Shown: positions 49,991 to 60,847, counted from the stretch's first letter. The stretch: 64,000 nucleotides of DNA from Lyngbya sp. HA4199-MV5 (GCA_019359375.1 JAHHHL010000012.1:94509-158508); one strand, 5' to 3'. Notes: generated by a model not told the origin, from the sequence alone. Program-made: numbers and translations.

Positions 49991-52900
49991 TCATAAAATG
50001 TTTCCTCGTTGCTCAATCTTTATTATGAAACTTTGTATCTCTTGATAAAGATCACCTGTAGCTCTGCCACCATACCTCTCATAACTCCTTAAAGCTGCCT
50101 GTGCAAACAACAGTGCATTATCGATCTGATTGAGATTTGCCAGCGCTTGGGCAGTTGCAAAATGAACTTTACACGCGCAAAGTAACTCTCCGTAAATTTC
50201 GTAACAACGAATTGCCTCTTGATAGTAGGGTAGAGCTTGTTCCGGTCTTCCTCCGCTGCGATAGATTTGACCGATCATAAAGTAAGCTTTAGCAATACTC
50301 TTAAAATCGTGTGAAGGGAGTTGTTTAAGCGCATCACTATAGTTCTTCAAAGCAGAATTGAGATGATTTTCTAATAATTCAATTTCTGTTGAAGCAGATT
50401 TTACCGCTAATAGAAAGCGTTGATAGGCTACATCTCCTAAGCAAAGAAAGCACAGTCCTCTTAACTTTTGATTATTTGAATCCGCTAGTTTCAAACTATA
50501 GAGATGCCAGAATTCAGCTTGATTCGGGTTAATTAACTGAGGAATATCTTGGTAAGCAATCCCCAAGCGATAGGCAAGAGCAGCTTCCTCATTCTGGTTA
50601 CCTACGTGCTTACATAATCGCATTGCTTCTTGAAAAGTTTCAATACAATTAGGGTTACGTTGATCAGATTGAATACGCCCTAATTGCCCTACTGAAATTG
50701 CAAGGTTGTTAAGCTTGACAAGTTGTAATGAACTTAAAGTATCTAAAGGTGAATCAATCAAGTTTGAAACTTCTTCTCTGTATATATTTAACGCAATAAT
50801 TTGAAGTTTCTCGGCTTCAGCCCAACGTTCCTCTTCTTTGGCGATTACTACGCGATAACTAGTTATAGACTTCCACTCTACTTCGTATCCAGTTAGAGGC
50901 AGATTGGTCTGCATATCTGTAAAAATTGGTGTAACGTTCTCCACAAGTTGAACCCATTCAATTCGACGGCCTGTATCACTGTATAAATTTCTCAATCCTT
51001 GCATTATACAAACTATAGCAAACGAATATTTGTAAGACTTTGCCAACGATAAAGCATACATCAAGTTAGCTTCTTCTACTTGGATACTCGTAATAACTGT
51101 GGATTGGTTCCCCGACTGATATTCTCCCCAAAGAAAGTTCGCTAATACGGCGATCGAATTTAGGAAAGCACGAACAGGATTAAATTTTAATTTTGAATCA
51201 GAATTCTTATTAGTAACGTAATACTGTGCATACAGCCTTCTGAAATACCAGGGGAGAACAGGATGTATTGCGTAGTATCCATTTTCAAAAACCATGAGTA
51301 ATCCTATTTCTGAAGCCTTGTTTAATAACGTGATTCCTTGCTGATAATTGAGGTTTTTCACAGCAGGCACACTCCAATCTTCATGCTGAAAACCAACAAG
51401 CAGCAAATCTTTATTAGACATGCCCATAAATTGCAACGTACTTACCTGTACAACTCCTTGAAAAAGATGCAATAAGGCAAGCTGTTGCCTTTCTCTCTCA
51501 TTAAAGGTGTGAGTAAAACCATAACTAAGGGAGGCACTAAGGGACATCGATCGCCCTTCGCTCTCGTCATCATCTAGTTCAGCTTCACCAGTTTTCAAGT
51601 CAGAAACAAAGTTTTCAATTTGCTCTTTGTTTCTATATCCATTTCGCAGTGCTTGACCGATGACGACTGTGATTGTGAGTGGGTTGCCTTGCGTATATCT
51701 CAGCAGCGGCAGCCAATTCCCTACATCCGTCAAATGATATCCATGCTTCTTTGCCAATTCCCGTGCAAACTGTACCCGTTCTTGCATTGGCATGGGTGGC
51801 ACCTGCACCCGCGTAGGCAAATCGCCCAACCATGCTCGCTCATCGCGTCGAGAAGTCAGTAAAAACTTCGCTTTAGTAGTTCTCGCATCTCGTAGGAAGT
51901 CTGCCAGTTCTTGCTGTTCGGCTTCATTCCAGCGCTGGGTTCCGCCATCGGGAAATCCCGCCACCGGTTCTACATTGTCCCAAAGCCATAGCACTGGAAC
52001 TTGGGATAATACCTGCAATGCCACAGTCCGTCGCTGCTCATCGCTCAACGTCAACCAGTGAATTCCAGACTGCGCTAAATCCCGCTCAAACACCTGACCC
52101 AGTTTATCCAGCACTCTCGACAAGGGGAGATACCGTTGAAACGAGGTAAACAATACAAATCCCTGTTTCCCAGCTTCCATTAATCCACCCGTCAACGCAT
52201 ACCAGCGACCGAATTCAGCCGCTGTGCTGGTCTTGCCACTGCCAGCAAACGCGTGAAGTAACACAATCGCGTGATTGTCAAAGGCTCGATCGATCGCCAG
52301 CAATGTCTCATCGCGCCCAAAGAATCCTACGTCGGGAGTTTTGGGCAACTGAGCATCCAGCATTCCGGTCGTCGGCAACGCATCATTTTCATGGAGCGTA
52401 ATGGTAAGCGTTGGTGTATTGGTGGGAGTTGGGAAAAGGGCGATCGCGTCAGCCTCATACACCACAGGCACAACCCAGTCTTGCAGCGTCACAGGTTTGT
52501 AAGCCACTTCGCGCTGCGGTTGATCCTTCAGTTGCTTCCGCCCCGATGTCACAGCCTCCCCTAATGTTTGACCTTGCACCAGGGACGCATACAAATCGGC
52601 AACAAATTGAGCGGCAGTCATGGCATAGACGTTGTAGCGCATGGCAACCACCCCTGCTACTCCTGCATCCATCACTTCCTGCGCCAACGAGCCAAACGCC
52701 CGCACTTGAGAATGCGGATCATCTGGCTGATCGGGAGCCGTGTCATTGACTTTCGTGGGAGTATCCTGTGTCTCCGCATGAGCTGATCGACAGGCATTAA
52801 GCACTAACACCGGAACATCCGTCTCTACCAGAAGGCGGCCTAAATCTGAGCCACTGACAAACTTAACATTGTCCGCCGCCAGACCATTCTCAAAGGACAG

Positions 52901-53680
52901 ATAGCCATGCCTCCCCGGACGGCGATCGACAAAGACAAGTGGGTTGCCACTTAGCATCAGTTGACTGCCATCCTGGTAGACCCCATGCCCATCAAAATGA
53001 ACCACATGATAGGGCTTACCTTGGGCTTTCGCTTGCCGCAGGGCACGGCTGAGTCGCTCAAAAGTCGGCGGGCGCAATACATCCAATTGGAACCCATCGG
53101 GTTTGTTGCCCAACCCCTTAATCAACCGACTGGCAACTGAGCGAAACGGCACATCGGCTCTGCCCCTGGGACGACAGATAACCAGCAAAATCCGAATCGC
53201 ATCTCCATCGGCTTGTGGCAAGCGTGGACGTTGAGCGGCTTGAGAATAGCTGCGAACAAAGGCAGGCGATCGCAGTGACAGACAAGTATCCGTCTTAGGG
53301 TCACGCAGTAATTCCCAGGGAATCGTAGTTGCCTGGGCAATATCCGTCAGAATTTCGACACGAGTATTATTCAAGTTCTGACGTAGCGTTGCCCAAAGGT
53401 CACGAGCATCATCATTCGCCTGAAAAATGGCTTTGAATAATTCAACCCCGATCGCTGCCATCCCTTGCTCGACCTTTGCCGCAATTTGAGGCGCAGGGTC
53501 AGAGAGATATTGCAAATAGTCTTCCAAATACCAGCGGATGTTCTCCTGCTCCTGTGGAGTCAGTTTGAACTGAAACTGCACTGTTGCCGTTTGCCTCGCA
53601 CCATCCCCTTCCAGAGCAACTTCAGCCCGGTAGTGATCAGGCTGAGTATCAGAGAATTGCGTGATGCGAAGAGTTGCCAT
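49991..53680 (-). CDS. CHAT protease / STAND NTPase / TPR protein (1229 aa)
   Basis: Residues 1-410: caspase-like CHAT domain, with HVVHFDGHGVYQDG (catalytic His) and VPVLVLNACRSAHAE (catalytic Cys), preceded by an N-terminal region ending TTIPWELLRDP, common in this group. Residues about 450-720: STAND ATPase with FFGRDETLLAIDRAF, HAFAGSGKTSTAAEFG (Walker A) and VPVLWLWDNVEPVAG (Walker B). The C-terminal part is a long TPR-like helical array (ALPYYQEAIRCYEIYG, ALLFAQAALRSYERYG). This is the plan of NLR-like immune sensors: target binding to the repeats releases the protease. Heads an operon with HicB-like and 305-aa genes. Confidence 0.9.
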   Translation of the reverse strand: MATLRITQFSDTQPDHYRAEVALEGDGARQTATVQFQFKLTPQEQENIRWYLEDYLQYLSDPAPQIAAKVEQGMAAIGVELFKAIFQANDDARDLWATLRQNLNNTRVEILTDIAQATTIPWELLRDPKTDTCLSLRSPAFVRSYSQAAQRPRLPQADGDAIRILLVICRPRGRADVPFRSVASRLIKGLGNKPDGFQLDVLRPPTFERLSRALRQAKAQGKPYHVVHFDGHGVYQDGSQLMLSGNPLVFVDRRPGRHGYLSFENGLAADNVKFVSGSDLGRLLVETDVPVLVLNACRSAHAETQDTPTKVNDTAPDQPDDPHSQVRAFGSLAQEVMDAGVAGVVAMRYNVYAMTAAQFVADLYASLVQGQTLGEAVTSGRKQLKDQPQREVAYKPVTLQDWVVPVVYEADAIALFPTPTNTPTLTITLHENDALPTTGMLDAQLPKTPDVGFFGRDETLLAIDRAFDNHAIVLLHAFAGSGKTSTAAEFGRWYALTGGLMEAGKQGFVLFTSFQRYLPLSRVLDKLGQVFERDLAQSGIHWLTLSDEQRRTVALQVLSQVPVLWLWDNVEPVAGFPDGGTQRWNEAEQQELADFLRDARTTKAKFLLTSRRDERAWLGDLPTRVQVPPMPMQERVQFARELAKKHGYHLTDVGNWLPLLRYTQGNPLTITVVIGQALRNGYRNKEQIENFVSDLKTGEAELDDDESEGRSMSLSASLSYGFTHTFNERERQQLALLHLFQGVVQVSTLQFMGMSNKDLLLVGFQHEDWSVPAVKNLNYQQGITLLNKASEIGLLMVFENGYYAIHPVLPWYFRRLYAQYYVTNKNSDSKLKFNPVRAFLNSIAVLANFLWGEYQSGNQSTVITSIQVEEANLMYALSLAKSYKYSFAIVCIMQGLRNLYSDTGRRIEWVQLVENVTPIFTDMQTNLPLTGYEVEWKSITSYRVVIAKEEERWAEAEKLQIIALNIYREEVSNLIDSPLDTLSSLQLVKLNNLAISVGQLGRIQSDQRNPNCIETFQEAMRLCKHVGNQNEEAALAYRLGIAYQDIPQLINPNQAEFWHLYSLKLADSNNQKLRGLCFLCLGDVAYQRFLLAVKSASTEIELLENHLNSALKNYSDALKQLPSHDFKSIAKAYFMIGQIYRSGGRPEQALPYYQEAIRCYEIYGELLCACKVHFATAQALANLNQIDNALLFAQAALRSYERYGGRATGDLYQEIQSFIIKIEQRGNIL

Positions 53681-53839
53681 AGAGATTGCAGAGTGGAGTG
53701 AGACACCTACGTTGTAACCCGGCTAAGCAGCGAGACAATTTTCAAACCTGGACTATGGAAGCTGGATCGCCATTTCCCAGTAGAACTATTTCTCGAAATC
53801 ACCCAAGAATCTAACTTAAACGACTGGCAATCGCCCACC

Positions 53840-54037
53840 TTAATCAACCTCATCCAGTCGATCGAGGTTGAACTTCTCAACAATTTCCTTTTGCTCAGCC
53901 TCATCCAACCAGTGATCGATCGCCTCATTCACGATCGCATTCACCGAAGAATCCTTAATTCCAGCGATCGCCTTGAGCAAACGATCGGTTTCCTCTGCAA
54001 TGTAGACCCTGATTTGTGGCTTTGCTGGTTTAGGCAC
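53840..54037 (-). CDS. Ribbon-helix-helix protein (65 aa)
   Basis: KPQIRVYIAEETDRLLKAIAGIKDSSVNAIVNEAIDHWL is a clear RHH fold with strand, helix A and helix B. No toxin gene is recognisable beside it; sequence to 53701 contains only short frames, perhaps a toxin remnant. Upstream repeats AATATAAG/CTTATATT and AAGGCAAC/GTTGCCTT are its likely operators. Confidence 0.7.
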   Translation of the reverse strand: MPKPAKPQIRVYIAEETDRLLKAIAGIKDSSVNAIVNEAIDHWLDEAEQKEIVEKFNLDRLDEVD

Positions 54038-54048
54038 TTATCTGACTG

Positions 54049-54118
54049 AATATAAGGCAACTTGCTTATATTCCCTGTTTTGATATTCTAAATCTAGGGA
54101 TGTTGCCTTATTAAGGCT
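54049..54118. promoter_or_regulatory. Operator-like repeats upstream of the RHH gene
   Basis: AATATAAG (54049) and CTTATATT (54065-54072) form one inverted repeat; AAGGCAAC (54054) and GTTGCCTT (54111-54118) form another, wider one. Confidence 0.5.
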
Positions 54119-54210
54119 AGAGCCGTATTATTGCCATAGTACAAAAAAACTATCGCAGCCCTGAGCGAGAATCTGCCACCGACTTCTACTGCATCAGCAG
54201 CCTCAATCCT

Positions 54211-54603
54211 ATGTCCCAACCTCTCAATGCCACCGAGGAAGAGTGCAACTCTGCTTCACACGATCGCACCCTTGAACTATCCACCGCACCTCCAAAGCTT
54301 TACCTGTCGGCTTATCAGCCAGTCCTGGCTGACTTTACTATGAACGACTTACCCGCTCATTTTCCTGATGTCGAGATGCCTCGCTTTCTCTATGGCGATC
54401 GCCTCTGCTGGCTTTCTAATGGTGAACCTACTGACTGGGGAGTCGCGATCGGCAGATTCTATAGCTTTGCTCCCCACCGCTGCTGTTGGCGCTGGTGCTA
54501 CCTCATCTGGCTCGATGCCGATTCTCCGAGTGCTGCCTGGGTGCAAGCTGACATCGCCTGGGAAGACGACCTCGAACCTCTGGAAACGGAGGAAGCTCTA
54601 TGA
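54211..54603 (+). CDS. Hypothetical cargo protein (130 aa)
   Basis: Two-part protein: a polar N-terminus and a compact Trp/Tyr-rich domain (FLYGDRLCWLSNGEPTDWGVAIGRFYSFAPHR, CCWRWCYLIWLD), probably a small beta barrel. The ATG of the next gene overlaps its stop. Seen as a cargo gene of the transposon; not recognised. Confidence 0.55.
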   Translation: MSQPLNATEEECNSASHDRTLELSTAPPKLYLSAYQPVLADFTMNDLPAHFPDVEMPRFLYGDRLCWLSNGEPTDWGVAIGRFYSFAPHRCCWRWCYLIWLDADSPSAAWVQADIAWEDDLEPLETEEAL

Positions 54604-54910
54604 ATCCTCGCCCTTTGACTGACCGAGAACAGCACCTGATTGACCGCTATGCCTACTGCCAGCTTGGCATGACACCCCAGACCTTCTACGCCAAGTGGCA
54701 CGTCAGCCAGGAAGCGATCGCGGCGATCTGTTCTCGTCCACTTCTACCGTGCGCTGCTGGTTTCGTCGCGGTCGCAGCTATCGTCGTCCCACCGCGGTCG
54801 ACCTGCGTCACTTGGCGCTTATGGACTTTCTGCTGGAACACTTTGAGCAAATGCCCCAAGACTTAGTGACGGCACTCTGTCCACCACAGCAAGATAAAAC
54901 AGAAGCCTAA
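54600..54910 (+). pseudogene. HTH protein gene with a one-base deletion
   Basis: The first frame gives LTPREQ-type start and GMTPQTFYAKWHVSQEAIAAICSR; the second frame continues STSTVRCWFRRGRSYRRPTAVDLRHLALMDFLLEHFEQMPQDL. Adding one base near 54736 (CGT-TCC instead of CGTCC) joins them into a 103-residue HTH protein of a type common in cyanobacteria. Either inactivated or a sequencing error. Confidence 0.7.
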
Positions 54911-54998
54911 TGTTGCTAAAAGTCAATACCACCCTGACCTGTTTTGCCCAACTTACTCTTTATAGGGTAGTTGAAGTGTTTTGGAACTGAGAAAGCCG

Positions 54999-55199
54999 AT
55001 GAGCCAGAGCAATGCGAACTACCAGCAGCAGTTACATCCGTGGTGCGTTGTCCGACTCCTACCGAATTTGAAACGGCTCACAGTTGCTCGCTGCTGTCGT
55101 CGAGGCGATGCAGAAGCCCATCTCAAACTGCTGCGTCAACAAACTGCCGCTGATTTCGCGATCGTTTTCGATCTATCTACGTCCGTAGAGGAAGGCTGA
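54999..55199 (+). CDS. Small cargo protein (66 aa)
   Basis: MSQSNANYQQQLHPWCVVRLLPNLKRLTVARCCRRGDAEAHLKLLRQQ: a small alpha/beta protein of a kind seen beside the HTH gene family above in cyanobacteria. Function unknown. Confidence 0.55.
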   Translation: MSQSNANYQQQLHPWCVVRLLPNLKRLTVARCCRRGDAEAHLKLLRQQTAADFAIVFDLSTSVEEG

Positions 55200-55286
55200 A
55201 CGCACTGAGCAAGCTCCTGAACGGACCAAGTGGGTACTTTCTAAACCCTGCCAGAACGTACAAGGCTTACACAACAATTCATCGCC

Positions 55287-55742
55287 ATGACAGAAGATCA
55301 ATTTTGGGAACTAATTGCTCGCAGTCGAGAGCATTGTTCAGGCTCTGCTGACCAAGAAGCAGCGTTAGCGTCTCTGCTTTCTAGACTGCCACCCCAAGAA
55401 ATTCTTGCCTTCGAGCACTTGTTCTTTGCCAAGCGGGCTGAGTCCTACCGCTGGGACTTGTGGGGAGTCGCCACTTTAGTGCATGGTGGTTTCTGTTCCG
55501 ACGATAGCTTTGAGGACTTTCGCCTTTGGTTAATCTGCCATGGGCATCAAGCGTATGAGAACGCACTTGCCAATCCAGAAACCGTGCTAGACCTATTCGA
55601 TCGCGAAAGCGTTGCTCGCAAGCATTCATATGTTCCTAGATTTATGGGTTATGAAGGTCTAGGAGCTGTTGCCTACGAGGCTTATGAAAGTGTGACAGGA
55701 GAGGCGCTGTCGATCATGGATACTCTAGATGGGAAGACATAG
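55287..55742 (+). CDS. DUF4240 protein (151 aa)
   Basis: Pattern typical of DUF4240: MTEDQFWELIARSRE, LLSRLPPQEILAFEHLFFAK, LWGVATLVHGGFCSDDSFEDFRLWLICHG and NPETVLDLF. Found in bacteria as single genes and in polymorphic toxin immunity settings; role unknown. The 223 bases after it hold no gene. Confidence 0.8.
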   Translation: MTEDQFWELIARSREHCSGSADQEAALASLLSRLPPQEILAFEHLFFAKRAESYRWDLWGVATLVHGGFCSDDSFEDFRLWLICHGHQAYENALANPETVLDLFDRESVARKHSYVPRFMGYEGLGAVAYEAYESVTGEALSIMDTLDGKT

Positions 55743-55965
55743 CCTGCTCAGCCAGAAGGCGATCGCTGGCAGGAAGAGGATTTACCAAGCATGTTCCCCA
55801 GGGTCGCTAAAAGATATTACACGTAATTGTTTTCCCAATCACCAGTTAATTGCACCAGACCTGCAACCTTCAGTAATACTCACTTTGCTGATGCAGAGTA
55901 TTCTCTATACTCTGCATCAAAAGGCTCAATGGGGTAAATTGTCACTATATGTACACTTTCTTTGA

Positions 55966-56856
55966 TCACGTTTTAGTGAGCGATTCAAAGGCTTGCTTCG
56001 CGACCGTTTCGGCTCGCTGTGATGTTACTTTTTGGTAGCGCAAAGTTGTCTGAATGTTCTGGTGTCCCATTAACGCTCGCAATTCCTCAATGCCCATCAA
56101 CCCCACCCGTTCGGTAGCAAAGGTGTGGCGCAGGTCGTGAATCCGAATGCCTTTCAGTGTTGCTTCCTGGCAGGTGAGATCAGCCCAATCCTGATGTGCC
56201 ATGCGGTAGCTCAAACGGCTGACTTCCAGCGTAAAAGGTTGCTGCGCGGTAAAAAGAGCAGCACTACTGGAATGCCTCTGACAGCGGCAATAGCGGTCTA
56301 AAGCCTGTGCTGCACCTTCGCTGTAGAAACACCAGCGTTGCTTGTTGCCTTTGCCCAGCACCTGAAACTTCCGCTGTTCCAGATTCAGGTCTTGCAGGTC
56401 GAGCGCCAGGATTTCCGCAATTCTTGCGCCTGTGTGATGCAGGAGATGCACCAGGGCATTCAGTCGTAAATCAGAGGCGATCACACGATACAACACTGCA
56501 AGTTGTTCGGGTGTCAGATAACGAATGACGGTATCACTCCGATGTTCACCTTTTGACTGGTCGGGTTTGCGACGCTTCAGTTGGGCGATCGGGTTAGCTT
56601 TTAGATAGCCCTGCTCCACTGCAAAGTTGAACAGCGCCTGGATGATGGCTTGATGGCGGTGATGAGTGGTGTAGGAAATCTCAGTCAGGTTGTTGAGATA
56701 GTCCTGTAACGTCTGTCGGGTCAAAATTTCGATGGGCGATCGCCCGTACTCGTGCAACAAGGGCATCAGCGTCGATTCATAGGAACGCAAGGTCGTGCGA
56801 GCCAAACCGGGTCGCTGCAAAAAGGCGGTTGTGAGAGTAGCAAGGGAAGTAGTCAT
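55966..56856 (-). CDS. Tyrosine recombinase (XerC/D-like)
   Basis: 296 residues. N-terminal SAM-like core-binding domain; C-terminal catalytic domain with LVHLLHHTGARIAEILALDL (Arg I), a Lys strand (KFQVLGKGNKQR), IHDLRHTFATE (HxxR), LMGHQNIQTTLRYQKV (GHxxxxxT and the Tyr nucleophile). All five catalytic residues are present. It may be the integrase of a smaller element carried in the transposon. Divergent from the XRE/zinc gene. Confidence 0.9.
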   Translation of the reverse strand: MTTSLATLTTAFLQRPGLARTTLRSYESTLMPLLHEYGRSPIEILTRQTLQDYLNNLTEISYTTHHRHQAIIQALFNFAVEQGYLKANPIAQLKRRKPDQSKGEHRSDTVIRYLTPEQLAVLYRVIASDLRLNALVHLLHHTGARIAEILALDLQDLNLEQRKFQVLGKGNKQRWCFYSEGAAQALDRYCRCQRHSSSAALFTAQQPFTLEVSRLSYRMAHQDWADLTCQEATLKGIRIHDLRHTFATERVGLMGIEELRALMGHQNIQTTLRYQKVTSQRAETVAKQAFESLTKT

Positions 56857-56927
56857 TTACCTTGATGAGTCTAGTCAAAATGACGGCAAAATGGAACAAA
56901 TAATATAGTCTTAAGAGAAATAGATTT

Positions 56928-57395
56928 GTGTCTACTTCAATGCCGCTTTTACAGCAAGAACTGGCTCCCAACCCTGAAGAAACCCTAGCAAATTACGTCA
57001 GGCGGGTACGGATCAGCCTGGGAATGAGCCAGAAGGAACTGGCAGGGCGCGCAGGGCTTCACTTACAGAGTGTAGGCAAAATTGAGCGCGGGCAAACGAC
57101 TCGGTTGAAGCAAGTACCTAAAAGCGGCTTGGCTTATGCCCTGAGTGTTCCAGTGGAATATCTGGATGCGGTTTGTAAGGGAGTAGCTGTAGAGGTGATC
57201 GCATCCCTCAAGTTTTGCCCTCAGTGCTGGGTGCCGGGAACACCACCTGACTCGATGTGGACACACCCGCGCTCCAAGCATTGCTTCGCCTGTGGGAGTC
57301 AGTTGCGCGATCGCTGTGGAAGTTGCAAGGAACTCGTCGCGTCGCTTAAGTTTCGGTTCTGCCCTTTCTGCGGTAAGTCTTACAAAGGAGACTGA
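56928..57395 (+). CDS. XRE regulator with double zinc ribbon (155 aa)
   Basis: Residues 20-75: XRE HTH (YVRRVRISLGMSQKELAGRAGLHLQSVGKIERGQ). The second half has CPQCW, CFACG, CGSC and CPFCG, four CxxC knuckles forming two zinc ribbons. Such fusions sense or bind DNA next to integrases in cyanobacterial islands. Likely controls the divergent recombinase. Confidence 0.75.
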   Translation: MSTSMPLLQQELAPNPEETLANYVRRVRISLGMSQKELAGRAGLHLQSVGKIERGQTTRLKQVPKSGLAYALSVPVEYLDAVCKGVAVEVIASLKFCPQCWVPGTPPDSMWTHPRSKHCFACGSQLRDRCGSCKELVASLKFRFCPFCGKSYKGD

Positions 57396-57630
57396 ATGTC
57401 AAGTTGTGCATCGACTGATGTGAGATGGATGAGCGAAGGTTGAGCTGTATCAGGCAGAACGAACGGAAAGCTATTAACAGCAGCGCATTAGCAGTATCAA
57501 GCTAAAGAAGCGGTAAAGCTTTGAGAGAAAGGTAAACAGATTGTGTGATTTGAGACGGGTGCTCTTGAAACCATTTAGGCTTTTAGGAATACTTACGTCA
57601 GTAAAAAAATCTCGCGGTCTAGGACGATTC

Positions 57631-59355
57631 ATGAGCAGCGGTTCGACACGTAAGAAAAAAGCAACTTCTCCCGCTCAAGCCATTTTGTTGGACGAGCCAG
57701 AGGGTCAGGTGCCGCTGGAATCCCCTCTCTACGTCGAGCGTCCGCCGATCGAAGCGCGGTGCTATGAGGCGATCGTCAAACCAGGGGCACTGATTCGGAT
57801 TAAAGCACCCCGACAGATGGGGAAATCTTCGTTGATGCTGCGGATCTTGCACCATGCCAGTGAGCGAGGCTATCAAGTCGCATCCATTAACTTTCAACTG
57901 CTCGATCGCGACTCCCTCAGCAGTCTTGACCAATTCTTACAATGGTTCTGCACCAGTCTGACCGGGGAGTTAAATCTGGACGATCGCTTAGCAGACTATT
58001 GGAAGGGAGCCGTTGGCAGTAAAAACAAATGCACCAACTACTTTCAGCGCTACCTGATGCCGGAACTGAAACGTCCCGTGCTGCTGTGCCTGGATGAAGT
58101 GGATGAGGTCTTCCAGTATCCTGAAATTGCCACAGACTTTTTTGGGATGCTACGGGCATGGCATGAGGATGCCAAGATCAAGCCGATTTGGAAGAACCTG
58201 CGGCTGGTGATTGTCCATTCCAAAGAGGTGTATATTCCCCTTAACATCAACCAATCGCCGTTTAATGTCGGAGTGCCGATCGAGCTACCGCAGTTAACCC
58301 AACCCCAGGTGCTAGATCTGGTTCAGCGGCATGGGTTGACCTGGGCAGACGCTGAAGCGTTGCAGTTCATGGACATGGTGGGGGGGCATCCCTATCTAGT
58401 GCGGGCGGGGCTGTATGCCATTGTTCGAGGGGAGATAGCGTTGGCACGGTTATTGCAGATTGCCCCAACGGAAGGCGGGTTATATGGGGAGCATTTGCGG
58501 CGGCATTTGCTGAATCTGGAGGGAGACGAGAAACTACTGGCGGCGATTAAACAGGTAGTAGCGGTGGATCACCCAGTTTCGATTAATACCAGTGATGCGT
58601 TTAAGCTCACAAGTATGGGGCTGGCGCTGTTTCAAGGGAGTGATGTGGTACCGACCTGCGATTTGTACCGCCGTTACTTTCGAGAACGTTTGTTCGAGCC
58701 TGATGCTGCCTACTTGAATGCTGAGCGCAGCGGGGGAGGGACCGCGCCAGCCATCGTGGCTGGAACAGCCTCCAAGCAAGCAAGCCCAACTGTTGAAGCA
58801 GCACCAGAAATCTATCTCTCCTACGCTTGGGGTGGTGAAAGCGAAGAATTGGTGAATCGATTAGATGCTGCGTTTCAAGCTAGAGGAGTCACCATTATTC
58901 GTGACAAGCGCAATCTGGGCTACAAGGGACTCATCAAAGAGTTTATGGAACAGATTGGTCGGGGTAAGTGTGTCGTCACCGTGATTAGTGATAAGTATCT
59001 CAAGTCGCCCAACTGCATGTTTGAGCTGGTGCAGATTGCTCAAAATGGCAAGTTCTATGACCGCATTTTCCCGATCGTGCTGGCGGATGCTCAAATCTAC
59101 CGACCGATCGAGCGCATCAAGTACATCAAGCACTGGGAGGAGCAGATTAAGGAGCTTGATGAAGCCATGCGGGGCGTGAGCGCTGCTAACTTGCAAGGCT
59201 TTCGAGAGGAAATTGATCAATACACTCAGATTCGCAATACCATTGCTGAACTCACAGGCATTTTGAAGAACATGAACACACTCACGTCAGAGATGCACAG
59301 TCAATCTGAGTTTGAGGATCTCTTTCAGGCGATCGAGCAGAAGCTAGCGGAGTAG
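57631..59355 (+). CDS. AAA-like NTPase with C-terminal TIR domain (574 aa)
   Basis: The ATG at 57631 is the more natural start; a longer frame begins at 57541. The NTPase has [17 protein letters not shown] (Walker A), [16 protein letters not shown] (Walker B) and [15 protein letters not shown], as in the cyanobacterial AAA-like family. Residues about 425-560 are a TIR domain: [62 protein letters not shown] enzymes of immune systems break down NAD+ on activation; here Glu in the last motif may be catalytic. It lies 4 bases upstream of the next AAA-like gene. Confidence 0.85.
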   Translation: MSSGSTRKKKATSPAQAILLDEPEGQVPLESPLYVERPPIEARCYEAIVKPGALIRIKAPRQMGKSSLMLRILHHASERGYQVASINFQLLDRDSLSSLDQFLQWFCTSLTGELNLDDRLADYWKGAVGSKNKCTNYFQRYLMPELKRPVLLCLDEVDEVFQYPEIATDFFGMLRAWHEDAKIKPIWKNLRLVIVHSKEVYIPLNINQSPFNVGVPIELPQLTQPQVLDLVQRHGLTWADAEALQFMDMVGGHPYLVRAGLYAIVRGEIALARLLQIAPTEGGLYGEHLRRHLLNLEGDEKLLAAIKQVVAVDHPVSINTSDAFKLTSMGLALFQGSDVVPTCDLYRRYFRERLFEPDAAYLNAERSGGGTAPAIVAGTASKQASPTVEAAPEIYLSYAWGGESEELVNRLDAAFQARGVTIIRDKRNLGYKGLIKEFMEQIGRGKCVVTVISDKYLKSPNCMFELVQIAQNGKFYDRIFPIVLADAQIYRPIERIKYIKHWEEQIKELDEAMRGVSAANLQGFREEIDQYTQIRNTIAELTGILKNMNTLTSEMHSQSEFEDLFQAIEQKLAE

Positions 59356-59359
59356 GGCG

Positions 59360-60847
59360 ATGACTGACTCTGCGTCTACTCCAGATCCAATGCATCCCAG
59401 TCTGTACGATTACCAAGTGGGTGGTAGTCTCCCAGTTGATGCACCCACCTATGTGCGACGGAAGGCGGATGATGACCTTTACAACGCCTTGAAAGCGGGA
59501 GAGTTTTGTTATGTACTGAACTCGCGGCAGATGGGCAAGTCGAGTCTGAAGGTGCAGACGATGCAGCGGTTGCAGGCAGAAGGAGTGGCGTGTGCCGCGA
59601 TCGACCTCACCCGCATTGGCACGTCGGATATGACCCCGGAGCAGTGGTACAGCAGCGTCATTGACAGCATTGTCAGCAGCCTGGATCTCTACGAAACATT
59701 TGACTTCTATACCTGGTGGGAGGAGCATCAACTGCTGTCCTTTGTGCGGCGGTTTGACAAGTTTTTGGAGGAGGTGCTGTTGGTAGCAATCTCTCAACCG
59801 ATCGTCATTTTTATTGATGAGATTGACTGTGTTCTCAGCTTGCCGTTTAAGCTCGATGATTTCTTTGCGTTAATTCGCGAGTGCTACAACCGTCGCGCCG
59901 AGAAGCCAGCTTATCAGCGCCTCACGTTTACACTGTTGGGTGTCATGACACCCTCAGATCTGATACAAGATAAGCAGCGATCGCCGTTCAATATGGGTCG
60001 CGAAATTGAATTAACGGGGTTTCAACTGGCGGAAACAGAACCGCTATGGCAAGGTCTAGCCCATTTTGCGCCCTATCCATCCGCAATTCTTGGTTCGATC
60101 CTTACCTGGACAGGTGGTCAACCTTTTTTAACCCAAAAGCTTTGTCGTTTAGTGGTAAGTAACGCTGGCAAAATTCCGACAGGACGCGCCAGTCATTGGA
60201 TGGCTCAGCTAGTGCAGACACATGTAATTGAGAATTGGTTACAGCAGGATGTACCAGAGCATTTGCTCACGATTCAAAATCGGATTACGAGTAGTAGAAG
60301 CTTTGCGCGGCTTTTAGAACTGTATCGTGACGTACTGCGTATGAAGGGCGTTGCCGTTAACGATAGTGCCGAACAGACCGAACTGCGCTTATCGGGACTG
60401 GTCATGCGGAAGAATCATCAACTTCGGGTGACGAATCAAATCTATGCGGCGGTCTTCAATCAACGCTGGGTTGAAAAGTACATTTCTACTCTTTGCCCTC
60501 ATCGATCGGCGATGGAGGTATGGATCGAGTCTGGCTATAATGACTCACTGCTCTTACAAGGACAGGCACTAGCAGAGGCAAAAAACTGGGCAGCCAGTCG
60601 ATCGCTCCCCCAGCAAGACCATCAGTTTTTACTCGCAAGCCAGGAGCATGAGCGACAAAAGCTGCTCAAGGCGCTGGAGTTAGAAAAGCAGGATAAGCGG
60701 GCGCTAGTCGCTGAAAAAACCGCAGCCACAGCAAAATTGCGGCGGGCACAGTGGTTGGTGAAGGCAAGTCTAGTCGCGTTGATTTTGTTGGGAATCGGTT
60801 TGATCGTGGCAGTATTGGTGCTAACCGTCTTTTGGGTGCGTCGGTAG
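59360..60847 (+). CDS. AAA-like NTPase with C-terminal membrane span (495 aa)
   Basis: [56 protein letters not shown] holds the Walker [18 protein letters not shown] is the Walker B. After a winged-helix-like region, residues 455-490 make a membrane anchor ([28 protein letters not shown]). Its first 400 residues are almost the same as in the next gene; a tandem duplication. Partner of the TIR protein upstream by spacing. Confidence 0.85.
   Translation: MTDSASTPDPMHPSLYDYQVGGSLPVDAPTYVRRKADDDLYNALKAGEFCYVLNSRQMGKSSLKVQTMQRLQAEGVACAAIDLTRIGTSDMTPEQWYSSVIDSIVSSLDLYETFDFYTWWEEHQLLSFVRRFDKFLEEVLLVAISQPIVIFIDEIDCVLSLPFKLDDFFALIRECYNRRAEKPAYQRLTFTLLGVMTPSDLIQDKQRSPFNMGREIELTGFQLAETEPLWQGLAHFAPYPSAILGSILTWTGGQPFLTQKLCRLVVSNAGKIPTGRASHWMAQLVQTHVIENWLQQDVPEHLLTIQNRITSSRSFARLLELYRDVLRMKGVAVNDSAEQTELRLSGLVMRKNHQLRVTNQIYAAVFNQRWVEKYISTLCPHRSAMEVWIESGYNDSLLLQGQALAEAKNWAASRSLPQQDHQFLLASQEHERQKLLKALELEKQDKRALVAEKTAATAKLRRAQWLVKASLVALILLGIGLIVAVLVLTVFWVRR

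Noticed and set aside
53707..53928. Toxin partner downstream of the RHH gene
   Set aside because: The frame overlaps the RHH gene antisense-like in composition and has no toxin motif; treated as non-coding.
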